A stretch of 64,000 nucleotides of DNA from Phytohabitans rumicis. Its GTDB lineage: Bacteria > Actinomycetota > Actinomycetes > Mycobacteriales > Micromonosporaceae. Positions 44,762-53,317 of the stretch are shown here, piece after piece. Positions within the stretch are counted from its first letter, which is position 1, and every line of letters begins with the position of its first letter. The stretch lies in the NCBI RefSeq assembly GCF_011764445.1, contig NZ_BLPG01000001.1:6837001-6901000 (forward strand), given 5' to 3'. The position numbers were made by a program, and so were the translations under genes. The notes under the pieces were generated by a model. It ran no database searches. It was given only the letters and a program-made list of their open reading frames with translations, and had not been told where the DNA came from.

Positions 44762-46081
44762 GTGCGCCTATCTGACCTGCGGGACCGTTCCGTGGCTGTG
44801 TGGGGATCCGGCCGCGAGGGTGTGGCCGCCGCCGCGGCGATCGCGCCCGTCGGGCCGGCGGACCTGGTCGCGGTCGACGACACCCTCAACTTCCTGGCCC
44901 TGGACTGGGCGCAGAGCCGGGCCCGGGACGTGCCGCTGATCACCGGCGACGGCTGCTTCGACGCGCTGATGGGCGCCGAGGTCATCGTCCGCTCGCCGGG
45001 CATCGGGCAGACCCACCCGTGGATCATCGAGGCCCGTCGCCGGGGCATCGAGGTGACCGGCGGCACCGCGCTGTGGATGGCCGACCACGCGGGCGCCACC
45101 GTCGGCGTGACCGGCAGCAAGGGCAAGAGCACGACCACCACGCTCATCCACCACCTGCTCGGCGGGGTGGGCCGGCCCGCGGTGCTCGGCGGCAACATCG
45201 GCACCGCGCCGCTCGACCTGCCGCCGGCGCAGCAGTACGTGCTGGAGCTGTCCTGCTACCAGTGCGCCGACCTGGCGGACTCGCCGCGGGTGGCCGCGCT
45301 GACCGCCCTCTTCCCCGAGCACCTGGACTGGCACGGGGGCGAGGAGGAGTACTACCGCGACAAGCTCAACCTCGTCGCGCACGGGCCGGAGCACGTCGTC
45401 TACAACGCGGCGGACGAGCGGCTCGCGGCGCGCGTCACCGGCCGCGCGGCCGGGCTCCCCGACGGATTCCACGTCGACGGCGGCCAGGTGCGCTTCCGGG
45501 GCGAGCCGCTGTTCGCGCGTACGGTGCTGGGGCTCGTGGGCATCCACAACGAGCGCAACCTGTGCGTGGCGCTGACCGTGCTCGACTCGCTCGGCGTGGA
45601 CTGCGTCGCCGAGCGGGACGCCCTGGCCGCGGCGGTGTCGTCGTACCAGCCGCTGCCGCACCGGCTGACCGAGATCGCCGACCCGTCGGGGCTCACGTTC
45701 GTCGACGACACGCTCGCCACCAGCCCGTACGCCTCGATGCACGCGATCGACGCGTACGAGGGGCGGGCGCTGACGGTGATCGTGGGTGGGACCGACCGCG
45801 GGCTGGACTACACGCCGCTGCGCGACCATCTGGCCACGCGCACCCTAACCGTCATCGGGATCCCGGACAGCGGGGCGCGCATCGTCGAGACGCTCGCCGA
45901 CCTGCCCGGCGTACGCACCGAGGTGGCCGAGGATTTGGTCGCGGCCGTACGGCTGGCGCGCAAGCTGACCCCGGTGGGCGGCGCGGTGCTGCTGTCTCCG
46001 GCGGCACCCAGCTACGGGCGGTTCCGCAACTTCGAGCACCGCTCCGAGGTCTTCCTCCAGGCCGTACGCGACACCGCCTAG
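44762..46081 (+). CDS. murD2: UDP-MurNAc-L-Ala:L-Glu ligase
   Basis: 439-residue Mur ligase. The N-terminal Rossmann-like part (VAVWGSGREGVAAAAAI) binds the UDP substrate. The ATP loop GSKGKSTTTTLIHHLLGG is at 117-134, followed by GGNIGTAPLDLPPAQ, FPEHLDWHGG and the C-terminal domain VDDTLATSPYASMHAID near 317. It is in the MurD2 branch by context: MurD2 adds L-Glu, and MurL then epimerises it. Its stop codon overlaps that of the convergent AAA+ gene (CTAG-like overlap of 4 bases). GTG 44762 has no ribosome site, as for a leaderless gene. Confidence 0.9.
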   Translation: MRLSDLRDRSVAVWGSGREGVAAAAAIAPVGPADLVAVDDTLNFLALDWAQSRARDVPLITGDGCFDALMGAEVIVRSPGIGQTHPWIIEARRRGIEVTGGTALWMADHAGATVGVTGSKGKSTTTTLIHHLLGGVGRPAVLGGNIGTAPLDLPPAQQYVLELSCYQCADLADSPRVAALTALFPEHLDWHGGEEEYYRDKLNLVAHGPEHVVYNAADERLAARVTGRAAGLPDGFHVDGGQVRFRGEPLFARTVLGLVGIHNERNLCVALTVLDSLGVDCVAERDALAAAVSSYQPLPHRLTEIADPSGLTFVDDTLATSPYASMHAIDAYEGRALTVIVGGTDRGLDYTPLRDHLATRTLTVIGIPDSGARIVETLADLPGVRTEVAEDLVAAVRLARKLTPVGGAVLLSPAAPSYGRFRNFEHRSEVFLQAVRDTA

Positions 46082-47169
46082 GACGCCTTGTTCAGTTGCT
46101 CCTCGATGGCGGCCCGCTCCTCCGGCGTCGCCGGGCGGCTCTGCGGCGCGGGCGGTGTGATGCGCGCCGAGCTCACCTGCTCGATCGACGTGAGGAAGTC
46201 GGCGATGTCCAGCGCGCCCTTGCCGGCCAGTGCGGCCCGCTCGGCGGCGGCGACGATGACCAGCTTGACGTCCCGGCCGCTGAAGTCCTCGGTGGCTGCG
46301 GTGAGGGCCTCGACCGCCACATCGGGCGCCAGCGGCAGCGCGGGCACCAGCAGCTTGCGCCAGATCTGCAGCCGGGTGGCCTGGTCGGGCAGCGGAAAGT
46401 GGAAGTGCCGGACCCGCGACTCGAACGCGCGGTCGTAGTTTTCCACCAGGTTGGTGGAGAAGACCACCACGCCGGCGAACGCGTCGAGGCAGAGCACGAT
46501 CTGGCTGCGCATCGAGTTGATCGCCTGCTCCGAGCCCTGGGTCACGTTGGTCAGGCGCCGGGACAGCAGCGAGTCCGCCTCGTCCACCAGTAGCAGGGCC
46601 CGCTGCTGCTCGGCCGCGTGGAAGGCCGCCTTGATGTTCTTCGGGCCGTCACCGTGAAACTTGCTCTCCAACTCGGCGTACCCCGCCACGATCACGTTGA
46701 GGCCGAGCCGGTCGGCGATCGCGTGGGCGGCCAGCGTCTTGCCCGTACCCGGTGGGCCGTGCAGGTTGAGCGCGGTGCTGGGCGACGGCTCGATGGTCCG
46801 CAGGCCCCACTCGTCGTAGATCTTGCCGCGCAGGCGGATCGCCTCCGCGGCGGTGAGCAGCGACTCGTTCAGCGGATCGGGCAGGACCAGTTGGTCGAAC
46901 CGGAACCGGGGCGGCACGGCCTGGTACCGGCCGGCGCGTTCGGCGGTGGAGACGTCTTCGTCGCCGCTCCGTGCACGGTCGTTCTTCCTCACCGATGTGC
47001 GTAGGACGCTCACCGGTCCTACCGACACGACCGGCGCCGAGCGGGACATCTGGGCTATCTCGCGGTAGGCGTTGTGCAGCCGGCTGCGCGCCACCGCCGC
47101 GACGCGCTCCGGCACGTCCTCGGGAATGCCGCTGATCGCGATGGCGTCTTCGTGCGCGGTCGGGAACAT
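46078..47169 (-). CDS. AAA+ ATPase (FtsH/Vps4-like fold) of an uncharacterised operon
   Basis: 363 residues. The non-catalytic N-terminal ~130 residues end in a strand (TALNLHG). Walker A is GPPGTGKT at 138-145, and Walker B LLLVDEADSLL at 192-202, with a sensor-1 VVVFSTNLVENYD near 227 and Arg finger RAFESRVRHFHFPLP near 239. The lid has the S-G-R-D (sensor 2-like) TEDFSGRDVKLVI. It is single-domain, without a protease or membrane segment. ATG 47169 has AGGAG seven bases upstream, overlapping the stop of the small membrane gene before it, so it is the last gene of a four-gene operon. Substrate unknown. Confidence 0.88.
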   Translation of the reverse strand: MFPTAHEDAIAISGIPEDVPERVAAVARSRLHNAYREIAQMSRSAPVVSVGPVSVLRTSVRKNDRARSGDEDVSTAERAGRYQAVPPRFRFDQLVLPDPLNESLLTAAEAIRLRGKIYDEWGLRTIEPSPSTALNLHGPPGTGKTLAAHAIADRLGLNVIVAGYAELESKFHGDGPKNIKAAFHAAEQQRALLLVDEADSLLSRRLTNVTQGSEQAINSMRSQIVLCLDAFAGVVVFSTNLVENYDRAFESRVRHFHFPLPDQATRLQIWRKLLVPALPLAPDVAVEALTAATEDFSGRDVKLVIVAAAERAALAGKGALDIADFLTSIEQVSSARITPPAPQSRPATPEERAAIEEQLNKAS

Positions 47170-47178
47170 TTCGCGCTC

Positions 47179-47487
47179 CTACGTATAAATGGCGAGGTCG
47201 TTGCCCTGGTGGTTACGGGCCAGGTCACCGTCGACCGACGACGAGTTGACCTCGCGGATCGCGGCGATCTCGTTCGTCGACTGGTTGAAGACACCCTGGA
47301 TCGTGTTGTAGTCGCCGTTCGCCAGGCGCTTCTGCAGGGTGAAGCCGACCTCGCGGGTATCGTTCTGGGAGAGTCGCCGGTTGTTGCGGAACCAGCTGAC
47401 GATCTCGGTGATTGTCAGAAACACGATATATACCGCGGCGGCGATATTCGCGATGGCAATGGCCGCGATGATCAGCAATTCCAGCAT
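47179..47487 (-). CDS. small membrane protein, paralogue B
   Basis: 102 residues. One N-terminal membrane helix (LIIAAIAIANIAAAVYIVFL) and a short cytosolic domain with SWFRNNRRL near 31-39, RLANGDYNTIQGVFNQ near 53-68, and VDGDLARNHQGNDLAIYT at the end. It shares the same order of residues with paralogue A at 47870: VYI-FLTI, SWF, RL-G-Y-T-QGVFN, DLA--H-G-D-A-YT. It ends in the AAA+ gene's ribosome site. No family known to me. Confidence 0.8.
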   Translation of the reverse strand: MLELLIIAAIAIANIAAAVYIVFLTITEIVSWFRNNRRLSQNDTREVGFTLQKRLANGDYNTIQGVFNQSTNEIAAIREVNSSSVDGDLARNHQGNDLAIYT

Positions 47488-47503
47488 GGCGTTTGCCCGT
47501 CCG

Positions 47504-47860
47504 TCACTGTACGAGTAGTAAGTCGGATTGTCCGAACGCCTCGGACAGTTCGTCGTCCAGGGCGTGCACCTCGAGGCGCCGCCCGTACGGCTTTCCGCCG
47601 GGGCCGCACGCGACCGAGTGCTGACCGTCCAGGAAGACCTGGATGATGTCCAACCGGCCGCCGGGTGCCGGGCCACGCAGCACGGCGCCCGCCTGCGCGA
47701 CGCCCCCGCGCGGGCGGTTGTCGATGAACCACGTGATCACGTCTTCGTACCGCAGCGTGCGGTTGAAGATGGCCCGCGGCACCGCCAACAGCTCCAGCGC
47801 GCGGCTCAGCTCGCCGAGCAGGTCGTTCAGGTGATCCTGGCGTCGAGTCTCGTCCCGCAT
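47504..47860 (-). CDS. small soluble protein with a diverged copy of the same domain
   Basis: 118 residues, no membrane helix. The N-terminal helix (HLNDLLGELSRALELLAVP) replaces the transmembrane segment of its neighbours. After it, DVITWFIDNRP, LDIIQVFLDGQHSV and LDDELSEAFGQSDLLLVQ line up in order with SWFRNNR, YNTIQGVFNQS and VDGDLARNHQGNDLAIY of paralogue B. Identity is low, so shared ancestry is a reading of order and spacing, not of score. Sits 9 and 16 bases from its neighbours within the operon. Confidence 0.78.
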   Translation of the reverse strand: MRDETRRQDHLNDLLGELSRALELLAVPRAIFNRTLRYEDVITWFIDNRPRGGVAQAGAVLRGPAPGGRLDIIQVFLDGQHSVACGPGGKPYGRRLEVHALDDELSEAFGQSDLLLVQ

Positions 47861-47869
47861 GTCGGCCTC

Positions 47870-48193
47870 CTACACGGTGTAGACCGCGACGTCGCGGCCG
47901 TAGTGCCGGCTGGCGAGATCGGCGCTCACCTGATCCGACTCGATTGTTCGCGACTCCAGCCAGCCCTGCGTCTGCGTGTTGAAGACCCCTTGCACCGTGC
48001 GGTACCGGCCGGTACTCAGGCGCTCCATGATGGTGGCGGCGATCAGGTTTCGGCCGCGCAACAAGCTCCGCCGGGCCTGAAACCACGACATCACGGTGTC
48101 AATTGTCAAGAACGCGATATAGACGACCGCGGCCGCCGCGCCGCCCGCGAGCAGACTCCCAATCCCGAGGAGGATCAACGTGATCGGATCCAT
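47870..48193 (-). CDS. small membrane protein, paralogue A
   Basis: 107 residues, ATG 48193 with GAAGGGGGCG upstream. One helix (ITLILLGIGSLLAGGAAAAVVY) then VMSWFQARRSLLRG, MERLSTGRYRTVQGVFNTQT near 56-75, and ADLASRHYGRDVAVYTV at the C-terminus. Clear paralogue of the 102-residue protein at 47179. First gene of the operon that ends in the AAA+ ATPase. Function unknown. Confidence 0.82.
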   Translation of the reverse strand: MDPITLILLGIGSLLAGGAAAAVVYIAFLTIDTVMSWFQARRSLLRGRNLIAATIMERLSTGRYRTVQGVFNTQTQGWLESRTIESDQVSADLASRHYGRDVAVYTV

Positions 48194-48596
48194 GCTTCGC
48201 CCCCTTCGGATTTCGTACGGCCAGAATGGCGGGGCTTCAGGAAAGCTCAACGCCTATTTGGTTGGCGGATGCCGGCGGGCGGTTCGTTGATACATCGGAT
48301 CATGCGAACCAATACGGGTGACATTTCAGGTGCGCTCTTCGTGGGCTTCGTGCATACCGCACCACGGCTCCCGGTCGGCTGCGGCGCGGGGGTCGGGCCA
48401 GGCCCGAGCGCGGCTGGGCGCGGGCTTGGGCGCGGGCTTTGGGTGCGTCGATCAAGGCTTTGTGCGTCGATCAAGGGCATATGGTCGTGGTTTGGAGATC
48501 GAGTCGCGGCCGTTTGCCCTTGATCGGCGGGCAAGTCCTTGATCGGCGCGCGACCGGGCGGGGACGGCCGCGGCTGGGGCGGGCGTAGGGCGGGGG
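48194..48596. other. 403-bp intergenic region with repeat copy B
   Basis: Upstream region of the leftward AAA+ operon (its promoter should lie at 48194-48320; no box stands out). The nested palindrome repeat occupies 48450-48544, flanked by GCGCGGGCTT-type low-complexity sequence. No coding frame with convincing bias. Confidence 0.6.
48450..48544. repeat. nested GATCAAGG palindrome, copy B
   Basis: Outer arms GATCAAGG (48450) and CCTTGATC (48537). Inner arms GATCAAGGGCATATGG... (48469) and ...CCGTTTGCCCTTGATC (to 48524). Same layout and length as copy A at 15583 and copy C at 62697. Confidence 0.85.
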
Positions 48597-49534
48597 TTAG
48601 CCGCCCAGGGCTGCGGTGAGCAGGCGCATGGAGCGGATGGCGGAGCGGATCTCCTGGAGGTAGCGGCCGGGGGTGAGCACCGGCTCGGGAGGGCGTCGTC
48701 GTCGGCCAGGCGGGGGTCTACGCCGACCGTGTCGACCGCGCAGCCGTACGGCAGGCCGAGCGTGCGGACCGCGTCGCAGTGCTGGAACGGCACGTAGATC
48801 GGGGCGGTCACCACGAGCACCCGGTCGCCCTTGGTCAAGCCGGCCCGCCCGGCCCAGAAGCGCTGCGTGTCGGTGGTGTCGGCACGGCGTACCCCTGGCT
48901 CGCTGGACGGGGCCGCGAGCACCAGGACCCGCGGGCCGTCGGCGGGCCGGTAGGTGCGCACGAACCAGGAGCCGTCCGGGGCCGTGTCGGTGTCGACCGG
49001 CCCTTCGACGCCGAACGACCGGCGGACGCCGAGGTCGAGGACGTCGGCCTCGTTGGTGCAGCCGTTCACCGCGGGCAGTGCCCTCTCGGCGGGGGACAGC
49101 GGCCGCAGGCTGCCCAGTAGGCCGATCTCGGTGGCCACGGTGCCGCGGTGCAGCAGGTGGGCGGCGTACGCGGTGCGCCGCAGGCAGGCTTGGGCGAGTC
49201 CGCCGAGCACGACGACGTGCCGGTAGTCGCGGCGCGGCGGCGGCTTGGCGGCGACCATGCCGAGGGCGGCGGCGGACTCCTCGACGACCGCGGCCACGTC
49301 GGGGTCGAGGTCGGGCTCGCGGGCGTCGGGGCGTTCGTTGCCGGACCGGAAGTCCCAGTGCGCGGCGGAGAAGGCGTCCAGCCAGGCCAGGAGCGTGGGG
49401 CTGTCGCCGCCCGGCCACCGGCCGTCGAACGCGGCGACGAGGTCGCGCAGGGGCGCCGAGGTGATCCAGCGAGCGACGCCGTCGAGCACGGCGGCCGGCT
49501 CGCCGGTCGGAAGCGGTACCGGCTGGACGTGCAC
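48597..49534 (-). CDS. conserved hypothetical protein, Rossmann-like (frameshifted)
   Basis: About 312 residues once repaired. N-terminus MHVQPVPLPTGEPAAV; middle VVVLGGLAQACLRRTAYAAH near 105-124, then LLGSLRPLSPAERALP, FVRTYRPADGPRVLVLAAPS and DTTDTQRFWAGRAGL. These alternating strand/helix patterns resemble a Rossmann or DUF218/YdcF-like fold, but I cannot name the family. The frame breaks near 48687-48689; one added base gives LPEPVLTPGRYLQEIRSAIR to a stop at 48597. Divergent from the aminotransferase, with 74 bases between. Confidence 0.75.
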
Positions 49535-49608
49535 CGTGGGATCTTAACGGGGATGGCGGTTACAGACTGTAGGTTGCCTCCGGGGTGGCGCCGATGGGAG
49601 CGTGCGTT

Positions 49609-50897
49609 ATGACCGATGACCTGCTGGCGCGGCACAAGGCCGTCATGCCGACCTGGATGCCCATCTACTACCAGGAGCCGATCGAGCTCGTCTCCGGTTC
49701 CGGGTGCCGGGTCACCGATGCGGCCGGCCGGACATATCTAGATTTCTTCGGCGGCGTCCTGACGAACATGATCGGGTACGACGTGCCGGAGGTGCGCGAG
49801 GCGGTGGAGCGGCAGCTGCGCACCGGCGTGGTGCACAGCTCGACGCTGTACCTGATCCGCCAGCAGATCGAGCTGGCCGAGAAGATCGCCCGGGTGTCGG
49901 GCATCGAGGACGCCCGGGTCTTCTTCACGAACTCCGGCACCGAGGCCAACGAGGCGGCGCTGCTGGTCGCGACGAACCTGCGGCGGTCCAACCAGGTGCT
50001 CGCGGTGCGCAACAGCTACCACGGCCGGTCGTACGCGGCGATCGGCATCACCGGGCACCGGAGCTGGTCGGCGAGCAGCCTCAACCCGTTGCAGGTGTCC
50101 TGGCTGCACTCCGGTGACCGGCTGCGCGGCGTGATGGCCCGGCTGGCGGACGGCGACCACATCGACGCGGCGGTGGAAGATCTGCGCGAGGTGCTGGCCA
50201 CCCAGACCGCGGGCGACGTGGCGTGCCTGATCGCCGAGCCGATCCAGGGCGTGGGCGGCTTCGTGCACGCGCCGGACGGGCTGTTCGCCGCGCTGAAGAA
50301 GGTGCTCGACGAGCACGGCATCCTGCTCATCTCGGACGAGGTGCAGACCGGGTGGGGGCGCACGGGTGAGCATTTCTGGGGTACCAGGCGCACGGGGTGA
50401 CGCCGGACCTGCTGACGTTCGCCAAGGGCATCGGGAACGGCTTCGCCCTGGCCGGCGTGGTCGGCCGGGCCGAGGTGATGGAGGCGGTGCCGGCCATCTC
50501 GTTCTCCACGTTCGGCGGCAACCCGATTTCCACGGCGGCCGGCAACGCGGTGCTGGACTACGTGCTCGACCACAACCTGCAGGCGAACGCCCAGCGGGTC
50601 GGCGCGATCCTGCTGGAGGGCCTGCGGGCGGCCGCGGCGCAGCAGCCGATCGTGGCCGAGGTGCGCGGCAAGGGCCTGATGCTGGCGATCGAGTTCGTGC
50701 GGTCGGGCACATTGGAGCCGGACGCGGCCGTGACCACCCGGGTGTTCGAGGCGTGCAAGGCCGGTGGCCTGCTGGTCGGCAAGGGCGGCCTGTACGGCAA
50801 CGTGCTGCGCATGGGGCCGCCGCTCACGCTCAGTGAGGAGGAGGCGCGGGAGGGCCTGGCGATCCTGGTGGACGCCATCGCGAGCGCCGCCGCGTAA
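49609..50897 (+). CDS. class III PLP-dependent aminotransferase (frameshifted)
   Basis: About 430 residues after repair. PLP-binding features: NSGTEANEAALLVAT near 105-119, SYHGRSYAA near 137, LLISDEVQTGWGRTG near 243-257 with the cofactor Asp, and the Schiff-base Lys in LLTFAKGIGNGFA. The frame breaks in the G-run 50378-50381; one extra base turns EHFWG into WGYQAHGVTPDLL. Looks like the AGXT2/aspartate aminotransferase-like class III group; substrate not certain. ATG 49609 has GGGAG nine bases upstream. It precedes a GlcNAc transporter, but the 93-base gap suggests separate control. Confidence 0.88.
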
Positions 50898-50945
50898 CAG
50901 TTCGGGGCTGGGGGGTTGCTGACCTCGTGCACTTGTCGTAAGAAT

Positions 50946-50973
50946 CCTTCAAAGCGCTAACAGCGATTGAAGG
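50946..50973. promoter_or_regulatory. palindrome upstream of the first ngcE gene
   Basis: CCTTCAA and TTGAAGG are paired seven-base arms, spaced 14 bases apart. Between them lies AAAGCGCTAA with the AGCGCT centre (50953-50958) typical of LacI-type operators. It is 18 bases before the start. Candidate operator, unproven. Confidence 0.4.
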
Positions 50974-50990
50974 GAAGTGACGCGCCCCCC

Positions 50991-52409
50991 ATGAATAGTA
51001 CAAGGCGTGACATTCTTCGCCGCGGGGTCGTCGCCGGCGTTCTGGCGACCCCCGCGGCCGGCCTGCTGTCGAGCTGTGCCATGGGCGGTGACGACGACGA
51101 CTCTGGCACCGGCTCCGAGCGGGGCGAGAAGACCACGGAAAACCCGTTCGGGGTCAAGGTGGACGCGCCCCTCGAGGTCGTGATCTTCAATGGTGGGTAC
51201 GGCGAGGACTACGCCAAGGCCCACGAGGCCATGTACACCGAGAAGTACCCGAAGGCGAAGATCACGCACTCCGCCACCCAGGAGATCAGCAAGACCCTCC
51301 AGCCACGGTTCGTCGACGGCAGCCCGCCCGACGTGGTCAACAACTCCGGTGCGGGCCAGATCGACCAGGGCGGGCTGGTGTCCCAGGGCGCCCTCAGCGA
51401 TCTCACCGAGCTGCTCGGCGCGCCGAGCCTCGACGTACCCGGCAAGACGGTCAAGGACACGCTGCTGCCCGGCGTGGTCGAGGTGGGCAGCTACGACGGC
51501 AAGTTCTTCGTGCTGAACATCAGCTACACCGCCTACGGCATCTGGTACTCCACGAAGCTCTTCACCGACAAGGGCTGGGCGTACCCGAAGACCTGGGACG
51601 AGCACATCGCGCTGTGCAAGACCATCAAGGCGGCCGGCATCGCGCCGTGGACGTACGCCGGAAAGCACCCGCGCTACATGAGCTGGCCGGTGATCGCGAC
51701 GGCGATCAAGTTCGGCGGCCTGGGCGTGGCCGAGGCGATCGACAACCTGGAGCCCAACGCCTGGAAGTCGGACGCGATGAAGGCGTCGGCGGACGCCTGG
51801 CACCAGATCGTGAAGGATGGTTTCATCCTGCCCGGCACGCCCGGCCTGGACCACGTGCAGTCGCAGACCGAGTGGTGCCGGGGCAAGGCGGCGTTCATCT
51901 CCTGCGGCTCCTGGCTGGAGAACGAGCAGAAGGCGGTCACCCCGGCCGGGTTCAACATGTCGGTGGCGCCCACGCCCAGCCTGGGCGCGAGCGACAAGCT
52001 GCCGTTCGAGGCGATGCGGGGTACGGCGAGCGAGCCGTTCATCGTGCCCGCGAAGGCCAAGAACGTGCCCGGCGGGCTGGAGTACTTCCGTACCATGCTG
52101 TCGATGAAGGGCGCCAAGGACTTCACCCAGAAGGTGTCCGCGCTCAGCGTGGTCGCCGGCTCCGCCGACGGCGCGACGCTCGGGCCCGGTCTGTCCAGTG
52201 TGGTCAAGGCGCTTGACGCCTCCGGCGCCAACGGCTTCAACTGGGTCTACCAGAACTACTACCGCAAGCTGGAGCGCGAATTGGTCGACGCGGCCTGCGG
52301 CGAGTTCTTCAGCGGGCGGATCGGCCCGGCCGAGTTCCTCGACCAGTGCCAGAAGGGCGCCGACTCCATCGCCAGCGACAGCTCCATCAAGAAGTACAAG
52401 CGGGCTTGA
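50991..52409 (+). CDS. ngcE: GlcNAc/diacetylchitobiose ABC transporter substrate-binding lipoprotein, set 1
   Basis: 472 residues. Tat-like RR (STRRDILRR at 3-11), hydrophobic segment and lipobox LLSSC (Cys29) give a lipoprotein. The extracellular domain carries LEVVIFNGGYGEDYAKAHEA, RFVDGSPPDVVNNSG, YGIWYSTKLFTDKGW and CGSWLENEQKAVTPAGF, as in NgcE of chitin-utilising streptomycetes. It heads ngcEFG set 1 and ends overlapping ngcF by one base (TGATG). Paralogous to the set at 56309. Confidence 0.9.
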   Translation: MNSTRRDILRRGVVAGVLATPAAGLLSSCAMGGDDDDSGTGSERGEKTTENPFGVKVDAPLEVVIFNGGYGEDYAKAHEAMYTEKYPKAKITHSATQEISKTLQPRFVDGSPPDVVNNSGAGQIDQGGLVSQGALSDLTELLGAPSLDVPGKTVKDTLLPGVVEVGSYDGKFFVLNISYTAYGIWYSTKLFTDKGWAYPKTWDEHIALCKTIKAAGIAPWTYAGKHPRYMSWPVIATAIKFGGLGVAEAIDNLEPNAWKSDAMKASADAWHQIVKDGFILPGTPGLDHVQSQTEWCRGKAAFISCGSWLENEQKAVTPAGFNMSVAPTPSLGASDKLPFEAMRGTASEPFIVPAKAKNVPGGLEYFRTMLSMKGAKDFTQKVSALSVVAGSADGATLGPGLSSVVKALDASGANGFNWVYQNYYRKLERELVDAACGEFFSGRIGPAEFLDQCQKGADSIASDSSIKKYKRA

Positions 52410-53317
52410 TGCGACACGGCAAGTACCCCCTGATCATCGCCTTCCTTGTGCCGCCCCTGCTGCTGTACGGGATCTTCGTCCTGTCGCCGTACGTGCAGGC
52501 GTTCCAGATCTCCACAACGGACTGGGGCGGTTACACGGCCGACGCCAACTACGTCGGGTTCGACAACTTCACCCGGCTGTTCCGCGACGGCCAGATCTGG
52601 AACGCGATACAGAACAACGCGATCCTGCTGGCCGTCGTACCGGTGGTGACGATCGCGCTCGGCCTGTTCTTCGCGACGATGCTCAACATGGGCGGTCGCC
52701 GCGGGCAGGCCGGCGTCGTGGGGGTACGCGGGACCGGGGTGTACCGGTTGGTGTACTTCTTCCCGCAGGTGCTTTCCGTCGTGATCATCGCGGTGGTCTG
52801 GCGGGAGGTGTACCACCCGAACAACGGGTTGCTCAACGCCGCGTTGGGAGCCGTCGGCATCGACGGCCCCACGTGGCTCGGCGACCCGCGGTTCGCGTTC
52901 TGGTGCGTGCTGGCCGTGCTGGTCTGGAGCAACGTCGGCTTCTACGTCGTGCTCTTCGGCGCGGCCATGCAGGCGATCCCGCGGGACATCTACGAGGCGG
53001 TGCTGCTGGACGGCGCGTCCCGCCTCGTGACCGTCGTGAAAATCACCATCCCGCTGCTGTGGGACACCATCCAGGTCGCCTGGATCTACCTGGCCATCGC
53101 CGCGCTGGACGGCTTCATCCTGGTACAGCTAATGACCGACGGCGGGCCGAACTTCTCCTCCGACGTGATCGGCCTGCGGATGTACAACACCGCCTTCGCC
53201 TCGGACACCAGATTCGGGTACGCCTCGGCGATCGGCGTGGTGATGTTCTTCCTGACGTTGTCGGTATCGGTGTTGGCACTGCGGGCATCTCGTCGCGATC
53301 GGATTGATTACTCATGA
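52409..53317 (+). CDS. ngcF: ABC transporter permease NgcF, set 1
   Basis: 302 residues, six membrane helices. It has an EAA-type loop, YEAVLLDGASRLVTVVKITI, which contacts the ATPase. The start MRHGKYPLIIAFL is shared with the second set. Overlaps ngcG by ATGA. No ATPase gene is present in either set, so a shared MsiK-like ATPase elsewhere in the genome is expected. Confidence 0.92.
   Translation: MRHGKYPLIIAFLVPPLLLYGIFVLSPYVQAFQISTTDWGGYTADANYVGFDNFTRLFRDGQIWNAIQNNAILLAVVPVVTIALGLFFATMLNMGGRRGQAGVVGVRGTGVYRLVYFFPQVLSVVIIAVVWREVYHPNNGLLNAALGAVGIDGPTWLGDPRFAFWCVLAVLVWSNVGFYVVLFGAAMQAIPRDIYEAVLLDGASRLVTVVKITIPLLWDTIQVAWIYLAIAALDGFILVQLMTDGGPNFSSDVIGLRMYNTAFASDTRFGYASAIGVVMFFLTLSVSVLALRASRRDRIDYS

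Noticed and set aside
46078-48193. Type VII (ESX) secretion with an EccA-like ATPase
   Set aside because: No EccB-E or WXG100 proteins are present; the ATPase lacks the TPR N-terminus of EccA.
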